DNA of 7,190 bases from CAZXCQ01 sp964639275. Lineage in GTDB: Bacteria > Desulfobacterota > DSM-4660 > Desulfatiglandales > Desulfatiglandaceae. The translations under genes and the position numbers were made by a program. How positions within the stretch are numbered: position 1 is the first letter of the stretch; each line of letters opens with the position of its first letter. The notes under the pieces were generated by a model. The model was not told the DNA's origin and made no database searches. It saw only the letters and a list, made by a program, of their open reading frames with translations. Where the stretch lies: positions 1-7,190 of the forward strand of contig CAZXCQ010000311.1 of the NCBI GenBank assembly GCA_964639275.1, given 5' to 3'. This document shows, one piece after another, positions 5,535 to 7,190 of the stretch.

Positions 5535-6791
5535 TTGGAGTTCACGGCAATCAAGGGGTTTAGAGATGTGCTCCCCGAGGAGGCGGGAAACTGGCAGATC
5601 CTCGAATCAACCGCCCGACAGGTCTTCTTTTCCTATGGGTTTCAGGAGATCAAGACCCCGCTCCTTGAGAGTACCGAGCTCTTCAGCAGGGGCATCGGGC
5701 AGGATACCGATATCGTCTCAAAGGAGATGTACTCGTTTGCGGACAGCAAGGGAAGAGGCTTGACCCTCAGGCCAGAGGCCACCGCCTCATTGGTGAGGGC
5801 CTATATCCAGCACCGGCTATACCAGAGGGACCCGATACAGAAGCTCTTCACCATCGGGCCAATGTTTAGGCACGAGCGCCCACAAAAAGGAAGATTCCGG
5901 CAGTTTCATCAGATTGATGCGGAGATCTTTGGGGATCCAGGTCCCAAGTGCGATGCCGATATCATCGTCATGGCGATGCATATCTTTGATCTGCTTGGTT
6001 TTGACAATCTCGGCCTCAACCTCAACTCCCTCGGGTGCCCCCTTTGCAGGCCCGGGTTCAGGGAAGAACTCAAGCGTTATCTCGGGGATAAGACCGGCTC
6101 ACTTTGCGCAGACTGCGAGAGGAGGGCCCGGGTCAATCCCTTGAGGGTCTTTGACTGTAAGGTGGAGGGGTGCAATCAGGTGGCCTCCGGCGCCCCCTCG
6201 GTCCTCCAGTTCCTTTGCGACTCATGTCGGGGACACTTTGAATCGGTCCAGGGGTATCTTGAGTTGGCCGGCATACCTTTTGTCCTGAACCACCGCCTGG
6301 TGAGGGGGCTTGATTACTACAGCCGGACGACCTTTGAGATACAGACCGAGCGCCTGGGCGCGCAGAACGCGGTTTTGGGTGGTGGCCGTTATGATGGGCT
6401 CGTGAGTCTGCTGGGGGGTCCTGACCACCCTGCCATAGGCTTTGCAGCGGGTATGGAAAGGGTGGTCTCGCTTCTTGATGAAGATAGACCGGCCGAGGAC
6501 ACCCGTCCTGACCTGTTTATTGCTGCCCTGGGAGAGAGGGCAGAGAAGGCCTGTTTTTGTTGGGTCCAGGAGCTAAGGAAGAGAGGTCTGTGGGTGGAAA
6601 TGGATTATGCGTCAAAAGGCCTCAAGGCGCAGATGAAGAAGGCTGACCGGCTGGGCGCAAGAAAGGTCCTGATCGTTGGCGAGGATGAACTGGCATCAGG
6701 GAAGTGTCTCCTGAGGGATATGCAGACCCATGTTCAGGAAGAAGTGGGCCTTGAGGGCATTGTAAAAAATCTCGTTCAAGCTATTGGATAA
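5535..6791 (+). CDS. hisS: Histidine-tRNA ligase (HisRS)
   Basis: A full-length (418-residue) class II aminoacyl-tRNA synthetase that attaches histidine to tRNA-His using ATP, in the cytosol. KGFRDVLPEE (7-16) opens the protein. LRPEATASLVRAY is at 78-90. Motif 2 is FRHERPQKGRFRQFHQIDAE (111-130), with the ATP-binding arginines. The histidine-specific loops are LVRGLDYYSRTTFE (255-268) and GGGRYDGL (282-289). Motif 3 is AIGFAAGMERV (300-310). The C-terminal anticodon-binding domain runs from about 325 to 415 (PDLFIAALGE to the end). The insertion domain carries eight cysteines in pairs (C168/C171, C191/C194, C208/C213, C228/C231), a known HisRS variant that may bind zinc. The start codon is TTG. 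aspS follows, a common pairing in bacteria, but here with a 254-base gap holding a MITE-like element. The stop codon lies inside the left 6-bp repeat flanking that element. Confidence 0.98.
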   Translation: MEFTAIKGFRDVLPEEAGNWQILESTARQVFFSYGFQEIKTPLLESTELFSRGIGQDTDIVSKEMYSFADSKGRGLTLRPEATASLVRAYIQHRLYQRDPIQKLFTIGPMFRHERPQKGRFRQFHQIDAEIFGDPGPKCDADIIVMAMHIFDLLGFDNLGLNLNSLGCPLCRPGFREELKRYLGDKTGSLCADCERRARVNPLRVFDCKVEGCNQVASGAPSVLQFLCDSCRGHFESVQGYLELAGIPFVLNHRLVRGLDYYSRTTFEIQTERLGAQNAVLGGGRYDGLVSLLGGPDHPAIGFAAGMERVVSLLDEDRPAEDTRPDLFIAALGERAEKACFCWVQELRKRGLWVEMDYASKGLKAQMKKADRLGARKVLIVGEDELASGKCLLRDMQTHVQEEVGLEGIVKNLVQAIG

Positions 6792-6793
6792 AT

Positions 6794-6940
6794 CCTGTAT
6801 TCCGGGAAGGAGATTTGTAACATATTGAAATAGCAATATGTTTCCAATCTACTGGAAATTGTAGCCCATAAATGTGAACGAACAGCACACAATGATTCCA
6901 GACACTTACAAGGTCAGAAGGCAATTTTGCGGAATACGGG
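6794..6940. mobile_element. MITE-like 147-bp element with terminal inverted repeats and flanking direct repeats
   Basis: CCTGTATTCCG (6794-6804) and CGGAATACGGG (6930-6940) are inverted repeats matching at 10 of 11 positions. The element is abutted exactly on both sides by ATAAAT (6788-6793 and 6941-6946), which looks like a 6-bp target duplication. Removing the element plus one repeat would leave a short, ordinary hisS-aspS spacer. It has no coding frame, as expected for a miniature element moved by a transposase encoded elsewhere. The interior is rich in paired segments: AACATATTG/CAATATGTT (6819-6827/6834-6842) and CTGGAAATTGT (6852-6862) with ACAAT and TTCCAG (6889-6901, two-base bulge), so its RNA would fold strongly. 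No matching transposase is recognised in the window. A structured non-coding RNA or leader is the main alternative. Confidence 0.5.
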
Positions 6941-6958
6941 ATAAATGGTATCAATTTA

Positions 6959-7015
6959 CCTCTCTGAAAATTGGCACTTGGAGAGGGGTATGGGGGTTCG
7001 GAATCCCCGTGCCCC
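6959..7015 (+). other. Strong hairpin with a competing upstream arm in the aspS leader
   Basis: GGGGTATGGGG (6985-6995) pairs with CCCCGTGCCCC (7005-7015) in RNA through 11 pairs including two G-U. Three more pairs close a CGG triloop. Just upstream, CCTCTC (6959-6964) is complementary to GAGAGG (6981-6986), which shares two bases with the main stem, so the two pairings compete at their junction. No T-run follows, so it is not an intrinsic terminator by itself. It ends 30 bases before the aspS start, and no good Shine-Dalgarno is seen between. It could modulate translation or stability of aspS, or be a REP-like palindrome. Confidence 0.5.
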
Positions 7016-7045
7016 GGGTTTCAAAAGGATAAAGTGTTACGATAA

Positions 7046-7190
7046 ATGGAAGAGAAAAAAGAGGTTTATGTAAGTTCTTTGCGAGGCTGGAAGCGAACCC
7101 ACGACTGCGGGAGTCTCAGGTCAGATGATGTGGGTCGTGAGGCCATCCTGATGGGATGGGTGAACAGCCGGAGGGACCTGGGCAACCTGA
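7046..7190 (+). CDS. aspS: Aspartate-tRNA ligase (AspRS), N-terminal part, cut by the right window edge
   Basis: ATG 7046 is directly preceded by an in-frame TAA (7043-7045), so it is the earliest possible start. The visible 48 codons begin MEEKKEVYVSSLRGWKRTHD. They contain RTHDCGSLR (17-25), matching the bacterial AspRS RTHxCGELR start, and GWVNSRRDLGNL (37-48), the first strand of the OB-fold that binds the anticodon of tRNA-Asp. The class II catalytic core and the bacterial GAD insertion would follow outside the window. There is no convincing Shine-Dalgarno: AAGGA at 7025-7029 is 16 bases away. Weak initiation and the upstream hairpin suggest leader-level control, but this is inference. 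Confidence 0.92.
   Translation, partial: MEEKKEVYVSSLRGWKRTHDCGSLRSDDVGREAILMGWVNSRRDLGNL

Noticed and set aside
6985..7015. Possible tRNA or tRNA fragment (GGGGGTTCGGAATCCCC resembles a T-arm)
   Set aside because: The loop has one base too many for the TTCRAAT form, no 5' acceptor partner (GGGGCAC) lies at the right distance, and there is no CCA. The segment is better explained as one long hairpin.

Overview
The window looks like a piece of a Gram-negative, deltaproteobacterial (Desulfobacterota-like) chromosome. This is an inference from gene style: an ArsA-family ATPase with a C-terminal HSP20-like domain, a cysteine-rich HisRS followed by AspRS, and several decayed REP-associated (Y1) transposases. 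No marker fixes the species.

Layout. The left part (about 1-3800) reads as accessory, decaying DNA. From the left edge it holds the C-terminal tail of a Y1-type transposase (3-95), an N-terminal stub of another (174-272), and an intact secreted von Willebrand factor A (VWA) protein on the minus strand (313-1746). These are followed by a frameshifted and internally deleted third transposase (1850-2082, minus), the C-terminal half of an M20-family amidohydrolase that has lost its N-terminus and a probable metal ligand (2110-2811, minus), and a tightly coupled DUF4160-DUF2442 gene pair (3520-2970, minus). Then comes an AT-rich stretch with an open frame of unknown origin (3611-3778, minus). At 3786-3814 there is what appears to be the T-arm, acceptor 3' strand and CCA of a leucine-type tRNA without the rest of the gene. 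It is followed by a strong rightward terminator (3877-3917). This is the arrangement expected at the far end of a tRNA-integrated island, and the change from accessory to housekeeping content falls at this point.

The right part (4029-7190) is compact, intact and all on the plus strand. It holds an ArsA/Get3-like ATPase, a 76-residue protein of unknown function whose start overlaps the ATPase gene, hisS with a TTG start, and the first 48 codons of aspS running off the right edge. hisS and aspS are separated by 254 bases. These contain a 147-bp element with 11-bp terminal inverted repeats, exactly abutted by 6-bp ATAAAT direct repeats (MITE-like), and then a strong GC-rich hairpin in front of aspS.

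How the genes work together: hisS and aspS charge tRNAs with histidine and aspartate. The ArsA-like ATPase and its small overlapping partner are probably translated together, but their role is not known; no arsenic-resistance genes are present. The VWA protein is exported and stands alone. The DUF4160-DUF2442 pair resembles a toxin-antitoxin-like or other two-protein module, but the sequence does not prove that. No clearly new defence or biosynthetic system is visible. The most interesting signals are the tRNA-derived scar, the MITE-like insertion between hisS and aspS, and the ATPase plus small protein unit.
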